NCBI RefSeq assembly: GCF_900143075.1
Contig: NZ_FRCY01000012.1
Coordinates: forward strand, 1-64,000
Reading direction: 5' to 3'
Source of the DNA: Cyclobacterium lianum
GTDB taxonomy: Bacteria; Bacteroidota; Bacteroidia; Cytophagales; Cyclobacteriaceae
DNA: 64,000 nt
Shown here: piece by piece, positions 36,863-45,834 of the stretch
How the letters are laid out: each line of letters starts with the position of its first letter
How positions within the stretch are numbered: position 1 is the stretch's first letter
Notes under the pieces: generated by a model
The model's input: only the letters and a program-made list of their open reading frames with translations
Databases searched by the model: none
Told to the model about the DNA's origin: nothing
Position numbers and translations under genes: made by a program

Positions 36863-37229
36863 GATTTTAACGATTGTAAGCTTAATCTTCGGTTTACTGT
36901 TTATCAACGCCGGCCTCAACAAGTTTTTCTACTACATGCCGGTCCCCGATGATTTGCCTGAAAATATCCTAAAAACCATGGACGCTTTCAACATGATTGG
37001 TTGGATAAACCCATTGGTAGCTGTGATTGAGATTCTGGGAGGCCTGCTCTTTATTCCGGCAAAGACGCGAGCCCTCGGGGCAATGGTCATTTTTCCGGTA
37101 ATGGTAGGAATCATCATCCATCATCTGGTGGTGGCGCCTGCCGGACTTGCGCTTCCAATCGTGTTGTTTGCGATTTTGGTTTGGGTGATCGTTGAGAATC
37201 GTAAAAAATACTTTCCGATGATCGCATGA
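36852..37229 (+). CDS. DoxX-like small membrane protein
   Basis: The 125-residue protein has four membrane helices (about 5-22, 45-65, 72-92 and 98-115) and the DoxX-like start LIFGLLFINAGLNKFFYYMP. DoxX-like proteins take part in redox or membrane functions that are poorly defined. The ATG at 36852 is preferred over the adjacent GTG. It overlaps both neighbours, by 11 bases before and by an ATGA after. Confidence 0.82.
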   Translation: MKHKILTIVSLIFGLLFINAGLNKFFYYMPVPDDLPENILKTMDAFNMIGWINPLVAVIEILGGLLFIPAKTRALGAMVIFPVMVGIIIHHLVVAPAGLALPIVLFAILVWVIVENRKKYFPMIA

Positions 37230-37510
37230 CGCATCTCATTACTGCTAACCAGAAGCATCAAATGGTAGAAGTCTTTAAAACCAACGTGAGCCACCCAAAA
37301 AACGCCAAATCGCTGGTCGAAATCATTCACAGGCAGTTCCCGGCGTATCGGGCCAACTTTGACCTTGAGGACTGTGACAATATCCTCCGGGTGGAATGTG
37401 CCGGAAAGCTACCCCATGCCCCTTATATTATTGAAACGCTTCAACGTACGGGTTTCCATGCGGAAGTACTGGCTGACGAGAAGGAAAATCAGGAAGATAC
37501 CAGAGGGTGA
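37226..37510 (+). CDS. Small ferredoxin-fold-like protein
   Basis: The 94-residue protein overlaps the DoxX-like stop by ATGA. A second start (Met13, MVEVFKTNVSHPKNAK) matches better the usual start of similar small Bacteroidota proteins. The pattern of two beta-alpha-beta units (VEVFKTNVSHPKNAKSLVEI; CDNILRVECAG) recalls heavy-metal-associated folds, but the CxxC metal motif is missing. The function is not recognised. It sits in a tight cluster with VOC, DoxX-like and RibD-C genes. Confidence 0.6.
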   Translation: MTHLITANQKHQMVEVFKTNVSHPKNAKSLVEIIHRQFPAYRANFDLEDCDNILRVECAGKLPHAPYIIETLQRTGFHAEVLADEKENQEDTRG

Positions 37511-37561
37511 AGTAACCCTATGGGCATAACTGTCGATTGTATTTCAAATAAATGATTTGTT

Positions 37562-38155
37562 ATGAGAAGGATAATTGTGCTCTCATTCGTCACATTGGAC
37601 GGTATCATGCAAGCACCCGGCGGACCTGAGGAGGATACATCCGGCGGATTTACTTATGGGGGTTGGCTGGCTCCGTTTTTTGATGAAACCTATGCTTCGG
37701 TCATGGAAAAGCAGTTGCGTCCCGCAGATCTGCTACTGGGCAGGAAGACGTTTGAAATATTTGCCTCGTATTGGCCGGAGCGTAGCGATGAATGGCCAGG
37801 TATCAATGATGTCACAAAGTACGTTTTGTCCAGGACGATGCAACAATCGGATTGGCAAAACTCGGTTTTCCTCAGCAGCCTGGAGGATATCAAACAGCTT
37901 AAAAATACGGAAGGGACGGATATTCAGGTTCACGGCAGCAGTAAGCTTATCCAGCTGTTGTTGAAACATGACCTGGTGGATGAATTATGGCTCAAAATTC
38001 ACCCCCTGACTCTGGGTAGGGGTAAGAAATTATTTGACGCGGGTGTGATCCCTGCTGCATTTACGCTTACAGCAAGCACAGTGACACCCAGCGGCGTGAT
38101 CATTGTTAATTACAAGCGAGCCGGAGGAGTGAAAACTGGTACAGTAGGGGACTAG
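37562..38155 (+). CDS. Dihydrofolate reductase family protein (RibD C-terminal-like)
   Basis: The 197-residue protein has the RibD-C/DHFR-like fold: RRIIVLSFVTLDGIMQAPGG at the start, the LLLGRKTFEIFASYWP motif, TKYVLSRTM, and DIQVHGSSKLIQLLLKHDL for nucleotide binding, then DELWLKIHPLTLGRGKKLF. Family members bind NADPH and are reductases of unknown substrate. It follows the small-protein gene by 51 bases, probably in the same operon under the GlxA-type regulator, which is inference. Confidence 0.9.
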   Translation: MRRIIVLSFVTLDGIMQAPGGPEEDTSGGFTYGGWLAPFFDETYASVMEKQLRPADLLLGRKTFEIFASYWPERSDEWPGINDVTKYVLSRTMQQSDWQNSVFLSSLEDIKQLKNTEGTDIQVHGSSKLIQLLLKHDLVDELWLKIHPLTLGRGKKLFDAGVIPAAFTLTASTVTPSGVIIVNYKRAGGVKTGTVGD

Positions 38156-38310
38156 GAAAGTGGCGTTGGCAGGGAGTGTTAGTTCCAGTAAATTTTCAGG
38201 TATATTTGGTTTAAAAGCATTAAGCAATAAATGTCCAATTATCTTTTGAAAGTGGCAAAGGAACACCGGTAGAAAGAGCCTGGCATCCTGCCATCTCCGA
38301 AGAGTTAATG

Positions 38311-39759
38311 CTATTGCAGGAAAATCGCCCGCGGCCGCTCCGGGGATTTATCCATCAAGTTTTCTCCATTTGCTGCGGTTCCGATCGAGATGGTCTGTAT
38401 TTTCAAGCCATTGGCAAATGAAAGGTCTACCTGTCCTGTATCGCTATACCTTGTCAAGGCCTCCCGCAAGAGGTTGATCTCGATCTCCTGAAACACAGGA
38501 ACACTGGTGCATTCTTTCTCCGAAGAAACGTACATTTCACTGGTGAAGAGCCCTGATCTTACCAATTCCCTAGTAAGAGAATGTGGCTGGAAGTCTCTTT
38601 CCCCGGCTCCGTACAAGGTGGTATTGCTTCGGCTTCCATTTTCACTCACTTCTACCTTAACAGCCATATCCACGCCTTCCTGATCGCTTCCTTCCACGAT
38701 CAGACGACCGTTCCGTCCTGTATTTTCATTATTATCCAGGTCCAGCAAAACCCAGTATTCGGTTTTTCGAGGGCTAAAGAGACCATTTGTTCCCAGTAGC
38801 AGCTTCAGGTAGCCCCTTTCGGCAAGCTGGTCAAACACCATCGTTTTGTAGAGGTCAACGGAATTATCAGCAGAAGCAAAGCGTTCCGTTCCTTCGTCCA
38901 TTAGGGAAACAATGCGGCTTCGAGTGCCATCTAAGGGGAAAAATAGGTCTGCATAACGGGTGCGCACTATATCACACTGATCCTCAACGAGGGTTCTACT
39001 GTTGGCTGTACTCCCGGCACCGGACATAAGATTTCCAAAATCGTCAAAATCGACAAAGCCGCTGTTGCAAGCCACCCCATCATCACCATTGGCGTGGCAC
39101 AGTCCAAGGACATGTCCGATCTCGTGGGCCAATATCCTCTCGGTATTTCGCTGCATCTCCTGGTGGGAGGAAGGAAAGAATTCAAGGTCCCCAATAAACA
39201 AAAAAGGCCGGGTACCGGAATTGGCAAAAGCAATCCCGTTGATCGGGCTGGCGGAGCCATCGGCATTTACAAATTCACGAACAGCGATGGCGGCTATACC
39301 CGTAGGCTGCATATTCCAGTGGTTGTCGCAAAGGATGGCCAAATCCTCCATTTCCTGCGTTAGCGAGGTGTTGTGTACCACAACGTCACCTGCTGCCCCG
39401 ACGGATAGGTCGGGGTCATTGAAGAGCCCGTAATTAGAAGTGGGGCCGAAAACGGTTCCCAGCAGGATCTTACACTGTGTCCAGTTACAGAGTCCTGCAC
39501 GCAGATGCCGGTTTAGCAATACTTCATCAATGCTATCCTCGCAAAGGAGCGAAGGGTCGTCAATAGAAGGGGCGCCATTCAGTGCGTTCCATTTCATTTC
39601 CAGCGTTCTGAAAGGAATATCGTCGGCTAGAATGGATGGTAGCTGTAAATCGTCAGAACAGTGCGGGCAACCTGGTGGAGGGGGGTCGCAGGCGGAGATG
39701 AGCAGGACGGTCAGGGCACAGATCCAAAACCTGATTAACGGATAGGTGTTTGGTGTCAT
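38311..39759 (-). CDS. Metzincin-type zinc metalloprotease lipoprotein
   Basis: The 482-residue lipoprotein has a signal ending LLISAC (Cys about 24) and a Pro/Cys-rich linker. The zinc site HEIGHVLGLCH provides His212, Glu213, His216 and His222, with the metzincin Met-turn in NLMSG (about Met246). Cysteines near the site may form a disulfide, and the C-terminal ~200 residues form a beta-rich domain. It is a secreted, surface-tethered protease; its target is unknown. It stands alone, convergent with the RibD-C gene. Confidence 0.88.
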   Translation of the reverse strand: MTPNTYPLIRFWICALTVLLISACDPPPPGCPHCSDDLQLPSILADDIPFRTLEMKWNALNGAPSIDDPSLLCEDSIDEVLLNRHLRAGLCNWTQCKILLGTVFGPTSNYGLFNDPDLSVGAAGDVVVHNTSLTQEMEDLAILCDNHWNMQPTGIAAIAVREFVNADGSASPINGIAFANSGTRPFLFIGDLEFFPSSHQEMQRNTERILAHEIGHVLGLCHANGDDGVACNSGFVDFDDFGNLMSGAGSTANSRTLVEDQCDIVRTRYADLFFPLDGTRSRIVSLMDEGTERFASADNSVDLYKTMVFDQLAERGYLKLLLGTNGLFSPRKTEYWVLLDLDNNENTGRNGRLIVEGSDQEGVDMAVKVEVSENGSRSNTTLYGAGERDFQPHSLTRELVRSGLFTSEMYVSSEKECTSVPVFQEIEINLLREALTRYSDTGQVDLSFANGLKIQTISIGTAANGENLMDKSPERPRAIFLQ

Positions 39760-40270
39760 TGCTTGTATAATTTCAAATTGAAATTCAAATCATTCGCAAT
39801 CGTATTATAGTTGTCATGCTCAACTATCCCCTGCAAGTGAAATCTTGCCTCTCAAATAATATATAGTTTTGGCGGTGGTCTATTTCACCGTTTCATCCGA
39901 TAAAATAATTTCTTAATTTAATGATATATTGAATAGGAATAAAGATTTTTATTTGAAAATACAGTATTAAACTGCTTTTAATCAGAGAGTTTGGGTTTTG
40001 TATGCCTGGTTTTAATAGATTTTCGGTTTAAATGTGAATAACTCCAAGCAGACCGGTATGCCGGACAGCGGGTCAGAGAACCGTCCGGAAATCCAATAAA
40101 ACAAGATGGATAGGGTGTAGAAAGCGATTAATGGTGGGTGTTCTTTTATCCGGAGAAACTGTCATGCACCTCTGAAACAGTCGCTACCATTGAGATGGTA
40201 AAGGATGACAGAACTAATTGATTTTGGTAAACCTTGTCCATTCACCTGTTCAGGTATTGAGCAAGAATAG
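39760..40270. other. AT-rich spacer
   Basis: The spacer holds the promoter of the metalloprotease (minus) near its left end. No coding frame with a family motif is seen. The terminator of the antiporter gene lies at its right end. Confidence 0.5.
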
Positions 40271-40297
40271 AAAAAATACACACAGCCTGTATTTTTT
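40271..40297 (-). terminator. Terminator of the antiporter gene
   Basis: AAAAAATACA (40271-40280) pairs with TGTATTTTTT (40288-40297) around a 7-nt loop. Read on the minus strand it follows the antiporter stop directly and ends in a T-run. Confidence 0.75.
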
Positions 40298-41530
40298 TTA
40301 CGCTGCTTTTTTAGAGAAATGCATACTATACCATTTTGTATAGGGTCCACTGGTAATCCCATGGGTCAGAGTAGAGCTAAAAACGATCAATGAAGGAATA
40401 GTCCAGTAAATCGGGTCATCGAGATGCTTATGCGCCAGCAGGGCATAGAGAATTGCAGCAACTCCAATGGGCCCAAACCAGCCTGCAAACCAAAAGTCAG
40501 CAGTTCGATTTAGGTTTTTGATCCCGCGTCGCGCAATGAGATAGGCAGGGATCCTGCGGGCAAGTAAAATAACAATAGGTATCACTACTGCGCTCCATCC
40601 GAGGGCCAGCCAATCATGCCAGGGAAGAACCAGGCCAAAAATAAAGAAGACGGGAATGGTAAAAAGACGCTCTACAGCCTCCTGGACACGTTCTTCTTCT
40701 AATTCATGACTCTCATCCAAGACTTTGTTCAATCCGAGTCCGGCTGCAAAGACCCCTATTATCCCATTGGCATTAACCAACTCCAACCCAGCCAGAACAA
40801 AGAATGCCAGAGCCACCGAAAACATCAGAAAAGCTTTTGCAGTCAACAGCTTTCGTTTGTACGAAAACTTAAGCAGATTGCCCGCTCCAACGCCCACCAG
40901 CGCACCAATCACTATGGCTCCTATGCTCTCCCATAACAGGGTATTAAACAGCCATTCAGTCCAGGCAGATCCGGAGGATTGTTGAAAAAGTAAAATCGGA
41001 AGCATGACAAAGGGCATTGCCAACCCGTCGTTTGCGCCTGACTCCATAGAAAGGGAATGCCGGATGGACCCAGGTATTCGTTCCCTGGCAACAGGTCCGG
41101 AAACAATAGACGTGGCAATAACCGGGTCGGTCGGGGCGATAATGGCCCCCAGGAGTATAGCGCATAGAACTGGGATTTCAAGGAAGACCCAAAAGGAAAC
41201 CGCGGCAAAAACAGTCATTAAAGCCAACACGAGAGAGAGTACAACGGACATGGATTTCCAGTTTTGTTTTAGATAATTCTTAGGTAGGCGCAGAGCAGTC
41301 GCCATCAAAGCCATTGCAATGGAAGCTTCGCTAACAAGATGCAAAACCAGAAATCGATCGTTCCATTGGGATGGCTCTGAAAAATCTGACAATAAAAAAC
41401 TGCCCATAATTCCGAAGATCATTGCAAGAAGGGGTTCCGATACCGGACCTTGCTGTATCTTTTTTTCAAAGAAAGAAAACAAAACAATTAATCCTGCGAT
41501 AAGAAAAGCAGAAAGATGAAATAAGGGCAT
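40298..41530 (-). CDS. CPA1-type cation:proton antiporter
   Basis: The 410-residue membrane protein has about 12 helices and the signatures of CPA1 Na+/H+ exchangers: GAIIAPTDPVIATSIVSG, SMESGANDGLAMP (ion-binding Asp), VNANGIIGVFAAGLGLNK and GWFGPIGVAAILYALLAHK. It exchanges protons for Na+ or K+ at the inner membrane. There is no C-terminal regulatory domain. It is a single-gene unit. Confidence 0.92.
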   Translation of the reverse strand: MPLFHLSAFLIAGLIVLFSFFEKKIQQGPVSEPLLAMIFGIMGSFLLSDFSEPSQWNDRFLVLHLVSEASIAMALMATALRLPKNYLKQNWKSMSVVLSLVLALMTVFAAVSFWVFLEIPVLCAILLGAIIAPTDPVIATSIVSGPVARERIPGSIRHSLSMESGANDGLAMPFVMLPILLFQQSSGSAWTEWLFNTLLWESIGAIVIGALVGVGAGNLLKFSYKRKLLTAKAFLMFSVALAFFVLAGLELVNANGIIGVFAAGLGLNKVLDESHELEEERVQEAVERLFTIPVFFIFGLVLPWHDWLALGWSAVVIPIVILLARRIPAYLIARRGIKNLNRTADFWFAGWFGPIGVAAILYALLAHKHLDDPIYWTIPSLIVFSSTLTHGITSGPYTKWYSMHFSKKAA

Positions 41531-42044
41531 GGGAATGTATTTATTTTAGCCGAATGTTCTAATCGGAGCAGAAATTAGGCCTGTTTTTGGTTTTTAACGA
41601 ATCTATTGCTAAAACCTGCATCTAGTCGGGATTTCTTTTCGGGTTGGTTTCAGGACTTTTAAATTTTTTATCTGCTATCAGTGACTGGTACAAGTCATCA
41701 TTTGCGAGTAGCAAATTAGGAAATCAAGTTTTTGCTAATTGAAAAAGACTCATTTCCAATTAAACCTTTTTTCACACCCACTGTCTCTGCGCGTGGCCTT
41801 CCCCTCCAAGGGATCGAGGGGCGAGGGTGGGGTAAATATCACTTCACCTTTTTCTAAAAGAGAGTAATTATTTTGGAAATTGAAAGGGGCAGGGTGGGTG
41901 TAGGCTTTTGATTGTCCTGCACGGTTAAAATTAATTCAAAATAGCCCCCAAATGGCCCCTCTTTTAAAAATAAAATCCCTAGCCTACTATATTTTAAGTA
42001 GTTATGGTTTCGCTCAGCAGAGGAGGAGAGGACCGACCGTTAAA
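41531..42044. other. Spacer before the tRNA-end scar
   Basis: It contains the antiporter promoter (minus) and a GC-rich stretch at 41780-41835. No gene is supported. At 42018-42029 it has GCAGAGGAGGAG, 12 bases shared with the tRNA-derived end at 42144; this may be a second scar or chance. Confidence 0.4.
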
Positions 42045-42067
42045 AAAAAGCTCCTGTGGAGCTTTTT
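42045..42067 (-). terminator. Hairpin terminator, outer
   Basis: AAAAAGCTCC and GGAGCTTTTT (42045-42054 and 42058-42067) form a perfect 10-bp stem around TGT, with T tracts on either strand. It is a bidirectional-type terminator left of the tRNA-derived end. Confidence 0.8.
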
Positions 42068-42112
42068 AGGGAGGGGCCAGCTTGCTGGGCCGGTCCCGAC
42101 GACTAGGAATGA

Positions 42113-42139
42113 AAAAGCCAGGCAAAATGCCTGGCTTTT
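42113..42139 (-). terminator. Hairpin terminator, next to the tRNA end
   Basis: AAAAGCCAGGCA (42113-42124) and TGCCTGGCTTTT (42128-42139) form a perfect 12-bp stem with a 3-nt loop. On the minus strand it follows the tRNA-derived 3' end by four bases, the usual spacing for a tRNA terminator. Confidence 0.85.
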
Positions 42140-42143
42140 GAAT

Positions 42144-42166
42144 GCAGAGGAGGAGGGATTCGAACC
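42144..42166 (-). other. Displaced tRNA 3' end, putative attachment site
   Basis: On the minus strand this reads GGTTCGAATCCCTCC and on to CTCTGC: a T-loop (TTCGAAT), the 3' half of the T-stem and an acceptor strand with a G discriminator, as in a tRNA-Ser. Bases upstream of it (above 42167) do not complete a T-stem or anticodon arm, so the tRNA is cut here. With its terminator still attached on the left and an integrase gene starting 175 bases to the right, it is best read as the att end of an element inserted into a tRNA gene. Confidence 0.6.
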
Positions 42167-42340
42167 TAACAATACTATTTTACCAAAAGGTATCATAAAT
42201 GCCATATATACATATATATGGACATATTATATCTTGGTTAAAGATAAGTTTTGAACACATTTAATCATCTTTTTCGCCCCTGAATTCGCCCCTGAATTTT
42301 TTTATTCGTAAATTTAGCTATCATTATTTAAAATCAGGCG

Positions 42341-43663
42341 ATGGAAGCATCATTGAGATATGAGTTAAGACGGGATTTGGAAAACAAAAGAGGGGAACAA
42401 CCGCTCACCTTATTGATCCACCTGGCGAGCCAAAGGAAAAAAGTCGGTACAGGAATTAATTTGATCCCGGAACTTTGGTCAGGGGAGCGTCAGCAAATTT
42501 TAAACCTAACCAGAAGGCTTAAAATCCAACTCCAAAAAAAATATGGAGACAACCTCCCAAACAAGCATACCCTAATCCAGTACCAGGATGACCTTATTGA
42601 ATTGAAAAACAAAGTCCGAAAATTAGAGGAGGGTTATAGGTCCAGGGGCATAGCCTATAGTGTAGAAATGCTGGTGGAAGGAATAAGGGATTCAAAAAAG
42701 CATCTCACCAAAAAGGAAGACCCCTCCAATCTCATTTATGATTTTGTAGACCGCTACATTCAGGAACACGAACTCACCAGGGTCAAGGGTAGTCTGGTGG
42801 TGTATAAATCCCTTAAAAAGCACTTAAAAAATTATGAGGCCAAAACCAGGAGCAAAATCCGGTTCGATAAAATCGATTACAACTTTATGCAGGCCTTTCA
42901 AAACCATTTGATTGGCTGGGAAGAGGTACATGAGACTACCGGCACGGTAAAAACCTTGAATAACATTACCATCGCCAAGCAACTGAGTACCCTTAAAACT
43001 TTCCTTGGCTATGCCAAACGGCAGGGCATCAAGGTCAATGATGGGTATAAGGAGTTTTCCATAAAGAAGGACAAGCTCGAAGTAATCGCCTTGACTCAGG
43101 GTGAATTGGACCTACTTTTTAATTTTAACCTGAGCTCCAACAAGCGTTTAGACCAGGTGCGTGATGTTTTCTGCTTTAGTTGTGCGACAGGTTTCAGGTT
43201 TTCGGACCTGCAGCAACTAAAACGAGAACATATCAAAGAAATGGAAATCCGGTTGACCATCCGAAAAACCAAGGAACCTGCCATTGTCCCTTTGAACCAG
43301 TATTCCAAAACCATCCTGGAAAAATACAAGGACCTGGCAAGCCCCATTCCGATGATCTCCAATCAGAAGTTCAACAAATACGTCAAGGAGCTCTGCAAGC
43401 TGGCGGGAATCGATGATCCCATAGAAATAATCCGGTACAAGGGTGCCACCAAGCAATCTACCATCTACAAAAAACACGAAATTATTAGTGCCCACACCGG
43501 CCGGAAAACCTTTGCCACCCTATCCCTGGAAAAGGGAATCCCTGCAGAGACGGTAATGAAGATTACCGGCCATGCCGATTACAAGAGCTTTCAACGTTAT
43601 GTGAAGGTGACGGAAGAAAGAAAAAGAAACGAAATGCAGAAAGCCTGGGGAGCCCCGGTATGA
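42341..43663 (+). CDS. Tyrosine recombinase (site-specific integrase)
   Basis: The 440-residue integrase has an N-terminal arm-binding region (LTLLIHLASQRKKVGTGINL), a SAM-like core-binding domain (about 125-235) and the catalytic domain. Catalytic residues seen are Arg286 (ATGFRFSDL), His385 and Arg388 (HTGR), His411 (TGHADYKSF) and the nucleophile Tyr420 (QRYVKV). Such Bacteroidota enzymes integrate elements into tRNA genes, matching the truncated tRNA end 175 bases upstream. It is the first gene of the element and reads inward. Confidence 0.93.
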   Translation: MEASLRYELRRDLENKRGEQPLTLLIHLASQRKKVGTGINLIPELWSGERQQILNLTRRLKIQLQKKYGDNLPNKHTLIQYQDDLIELKNKVRKLEEGYRSRGIAYSVEMLVEGIRDSKKHLTKKEDPSNLIYDFVDRYIQEHELTRVKGSLVVYKSLKKHLKNYEAKTRSKIRFDKIDYNFMQAFQNHLIGWEEVHETTGTVKTLNNITIAKQLSTLKTFLGYAKRQGIKVNDGYKEFSIKKDKLEVIALTQGELDLLFNFNLSSNKRLDQVRDVFCFSCATGFRFSDLQQLKREHIKEMEIRLTIRKTKEPAIVPLNQYSKTILEKYKDLASPIPMISNQKFNKYVKELCKLAGIDDPIEIIRYKGATKQSTIYKKHEIISAHTGRKTFATLSLEKGIPAETVMKITGHADYKSFQRYVKVTEERKRNEMQKAWGAPV

Positions 43664-43681
43664 AAAATTTAACATTGAGCC

Positions 43682-44560
43682 ATGAAAAAGTTCGATCCAA
43701 AAAGGCCCCTTTGGCTGTACAAGCTCCGGGAGTACCTGCTGCTTTTTGACGGAAGTTCTGAAGAAGAAAGGATGCTGGCTTACCGGTACGGTTGGCATAT
43801 TTTTTCCAGTAACCGACAACACTTTGAGGATTTTGCCCATTTCATCCGGCGGAGAAAATGGTTTATTTACTTGTCCTTAATCTATCCCATTATACTTACT
43901 TTTCTTAGCCTTTTGCTAGCCGTTTCGGTTTTGACGATTGACGTTACATTAAAATTACCCATGGCCCTGATTTTTTCAGGGATTACGGCGGGGATTATTT
44001 ATAATCTGATTGGCAATACCCTTAAGAACATTCGGGAGACAGGTATTTTTCTAAAGTATGTAGATCCTACGGAGAAATTGGCCAATTTCCGGGAATTTGA
44101 AACCCTGGATTTTCTTGACAGGGAGGCTGCACTACTTTTCTATGAAAATATGCGGGCAAAGCGAGATTATGCCGTGATCGAAACCTCAGAAAACAAACTG
44201 GATAAAACGGAGAAATCACTGGCCATCGATTTTTTGTTGGGTGGACCGGGGACATTAAATGAACTGATCAACAAACTCTGCCTGGATCCAAATTGCAGTT
44301 TGTCGAAGGAAGGTGTTTACCGGGTGTTGGGAGAAATCCTGACAGCTTCTCCGGATAACATCAAAAAGGATATCACTAAAAAGGTAAGCGAAATCAGATA
44401 TGGAGCAAATCTTTCACCCAAAAGGATCGATCAGCTTAGAAATGTCAAAGCAATATTCAATCAGGCAAAATTGGGGTCGAAGGCCAGTGAAATCGACAGA
44501 CTTATTGACACCATGGAAAGTCCAAGGGTTGGATTGAAAAATGGGGTGGAATACCATTAA
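43682..44560 (+). CDS. Two-helix membrane protein of the element, function unknown
   Basis: The 292-residue protein has a polar N-terminal part, two membrane helices (about 61-86 and 92-112) and a ~180-residue cytoplasmic C-terminal domain rich in Lys, Glu and Leu. I recognise no family. It starts 18 bases after the integrase stop and so is probably cotranscribed. It may be a cargo gene of the element; superinfection exclusion or defence would fit a membrane protein of this type, but this is speculation. Confidence 0.65.
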   Translation: MKKFDPKRPLWLYKLREYLLLFDGSSEEERMLAYRYGWHIFSSNRQHFEDFAHFIRRRKWFIYLSLIYPIILTFLSLLLAVSVLTIDVTLKLPMALIFSGITAGIIYNLIGNTLKNIRETGIFLKYVDPTEKLANFREFETLDFLDREAALLFYENMRAKRDYAVIETSENKLDKTEKSLAIDFLLGGPGTLNELINKLCLDPNCSLSKEGVYRVLGEILTASPDNIKKDITKKVSEIRYGANLSPKRIDQLRNVKAIFNQAKLGSKASEIDRLIDTMESPRVGLKNGVEYH

Positions 44561-44630
44561 CGGAAATAGTCAGAAAAATCTAAATTCCTTTAAAATCGTT
44601 ATATTTGAAAAGACTTAAATATTGATAAGG

Positions 44631-44849
44631 ATGGAAACAATTGCCGCCAGAAAATACGCGATTATAGAGAAGGTAATGCACTTGAATGAAGAAGAACTCA
44701 CTGAATTAGAAACTTCTTTGATTAAGTTCAAGGAAGGTCCTATCAGCGTTGAGCAATACAACCGGGAAATGGATGAGTCTGAAGCCGAAATGGATCGGGG
44801 CGAATTCTACAGCCAGGATGAAGTAGAGAAAATGGCTAAAAAATGGTAG
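44631..44849 (+). CDS. Antitoxin of a RelE-type toxin-antitoxin pair
   Basis: The 72-residue acidic protein (METIAARKYAIIEKVMHLNE) starts at the ATG at 44631, preceded by AAGG; a TTG three codons upstream is less likely. It has helical segments and a C-terminal MDESEAEMDRGEFYSQDEVE stretch like antitoxins that wrap around RelE/ParE toxins. It overlaps the toxin gene by seven bases. It should neutralise the toxin and repress the pair. Confidence 0.75.
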   Translation: METIAARKYAIIEKVMHLNEEELTELETSLIKFKEGPISVEQYNREMDESEAEMDRGEFYSQDEVEKMAKKW

Positions 44850-45175
44850 CGGATGATCCTATAGAAAATCTTCCTGAACATCCGCCTAAAGTTTCCTGGT
44901 CCAAAAGTGCCTATATTGCTTTTCAAAAAGCCTGCGAAAAAATTAAAGAAAGCTCACCGGTGAATGCGGAGAAGGTGAAAGCAACCATTTTTTTAATGAC
45001 CCGGCAATTGCCGGATCACCCGGAAAAATATCCCTTGGACAGGTTTAAAAAAGACAACCCAGGGAATTACCGGGCTTTTGAAAAATACTCCTATCGGGTA
45101 GCTTACCGGCATACGGATAGCGAAATCAAAATCCTCCGGGTAAGGCATGTAAAACAAGAACCTAGGTCTTACTAA
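44843..45175 (+). CDS. RelE/ParE-family toxin
   Basis: The 110-residue basic protein shows the RelE-fold pattern: WSKSAYIAFQKACEKI (helix pair), LPDHPEKYPLDRFKKDNPGNYRAFEKYSYRVAYR (beta sheet with Arg residues) and a final KILRVRHVKQEPRSY. RelE-type toxins cut mRNA at the ribosome, while ParE-type toxins block gyrase; the sequence does not decide. It is translationally coupled to its antitoxin, and as part of a mobile element it likely stabilises it. Confidence 0.85.
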   Translation: MVADDPIENLPEHPPKVSWSKSAYIAFQKACEKIKESSPVNAEKVKATIFLMTRQLPDHPEKYPLDRFKKDNPGNYRAFEKYSYRVAYRHTDSEIKILRVRHVKQEPRSY

Positions 45176-45492
45176 ACTAACCCTACCAAGCTTCTGGTAC
45201 AAAATTAAAGTTAGCAGAATCCTCATAAAAGCCCATTGGAAGCCGTTTGCGGCAAGCAATATCATTTTTCACGTTGGCTTTTTTCTCCTTTGAAAATCCG
45301 CAAAAGTTTAAATCCAATCTGGCTTTCTATTGATCGCCAATCTGTCAATTTCCTTTCGCTATTTTTTTTCATTAAAATCCCTCCATTCCAGCCATTAATG
45401 AAGCTTTTTGGAAACTTGGGGTACTACCCCAGCTAACTACCCCTGCCAAGTTCTGACCATATTCGGCCAACAAACCAAACAAAAAGCCGATT
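45176..45492. other. Spacer before the excisionase-like gene
   Basis: About 317 bases without a supported gene. It must carry the promoter of the replication module (HTH, VapE-like, primase). Confidence 0.4.
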
Positions 45493-45774
45493 ATGAACGA
45501 CTTGATCTTTTCACCAATTGACAAAAGGCAACTCATCCAGGAGATTGCCGAAGAAGTGGCCTCAAGGATAATTCCCGAACTGCAGCCACCGGTACAGGAA
45601 GACGAACTGATACAGATCCCAGAAGCCATGCGGCTGCTGGGACGATCCCGCACTACCATCAATAACTGGCGCAGGGAAGGTTTCCTCAAAGAGCAGGTGA
45701 TCAACACCAGGGTATATTTCAAAAAGTCGGATATACTCAATGCCGGTTACCAGAAAAACGGCCGGAAAAAATAA
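45493..45774 (+). CDS. Helix-turn-helix protein (excisionase family-like)
   Basis: The 93-residue protein has an amphipathic N-terminal region and a MerR/excisionase-type winged helix (IQIPEAMRLLGRSRTTINNW, then RVYFKKSDIL). It probably binds DNA near the element end or at the replication region to control excision or transcription. It lies upstream of the VapE-like gene, separated by a hairpin at 45775-45798. Confidence 0.8.
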   Translation: MNDLIFSPIDKRQLIQEIAEEVASRIIPELQPPVQEDELIQIPEAMRLLGRSRTTINNWRREGFLKEQVINTRVYFKKSDILNAGYQKNGRKK

Positions 45775-45798
45775 AAGCGGATCATGCCCGATCCGCTT
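45775..45798 (+). terminator. Hairpin between the HTH and VapE-like genes
   Basis: AAGCGGATC (45775-45783) and GATCCGCTT (45790-45798) form a perfect 9-bp stem around a 6-nt loop. It starts at the HTH gene stop but has no T-run, so partial termination or mRNA processing are both possible. Confidence 0.5.
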
Positions 45799-45834
45799 GA
45801 AATAATGTCATTAGGAAATGGTATCCCTCTTTGA

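Noticed and set aside
41952-42254. A 100-residue open frame containing AEEEGFEP
   Set aside because: It runs over the tRNA-derived end and two terminators; the peptide is the typical false reading of tRNA flanks.
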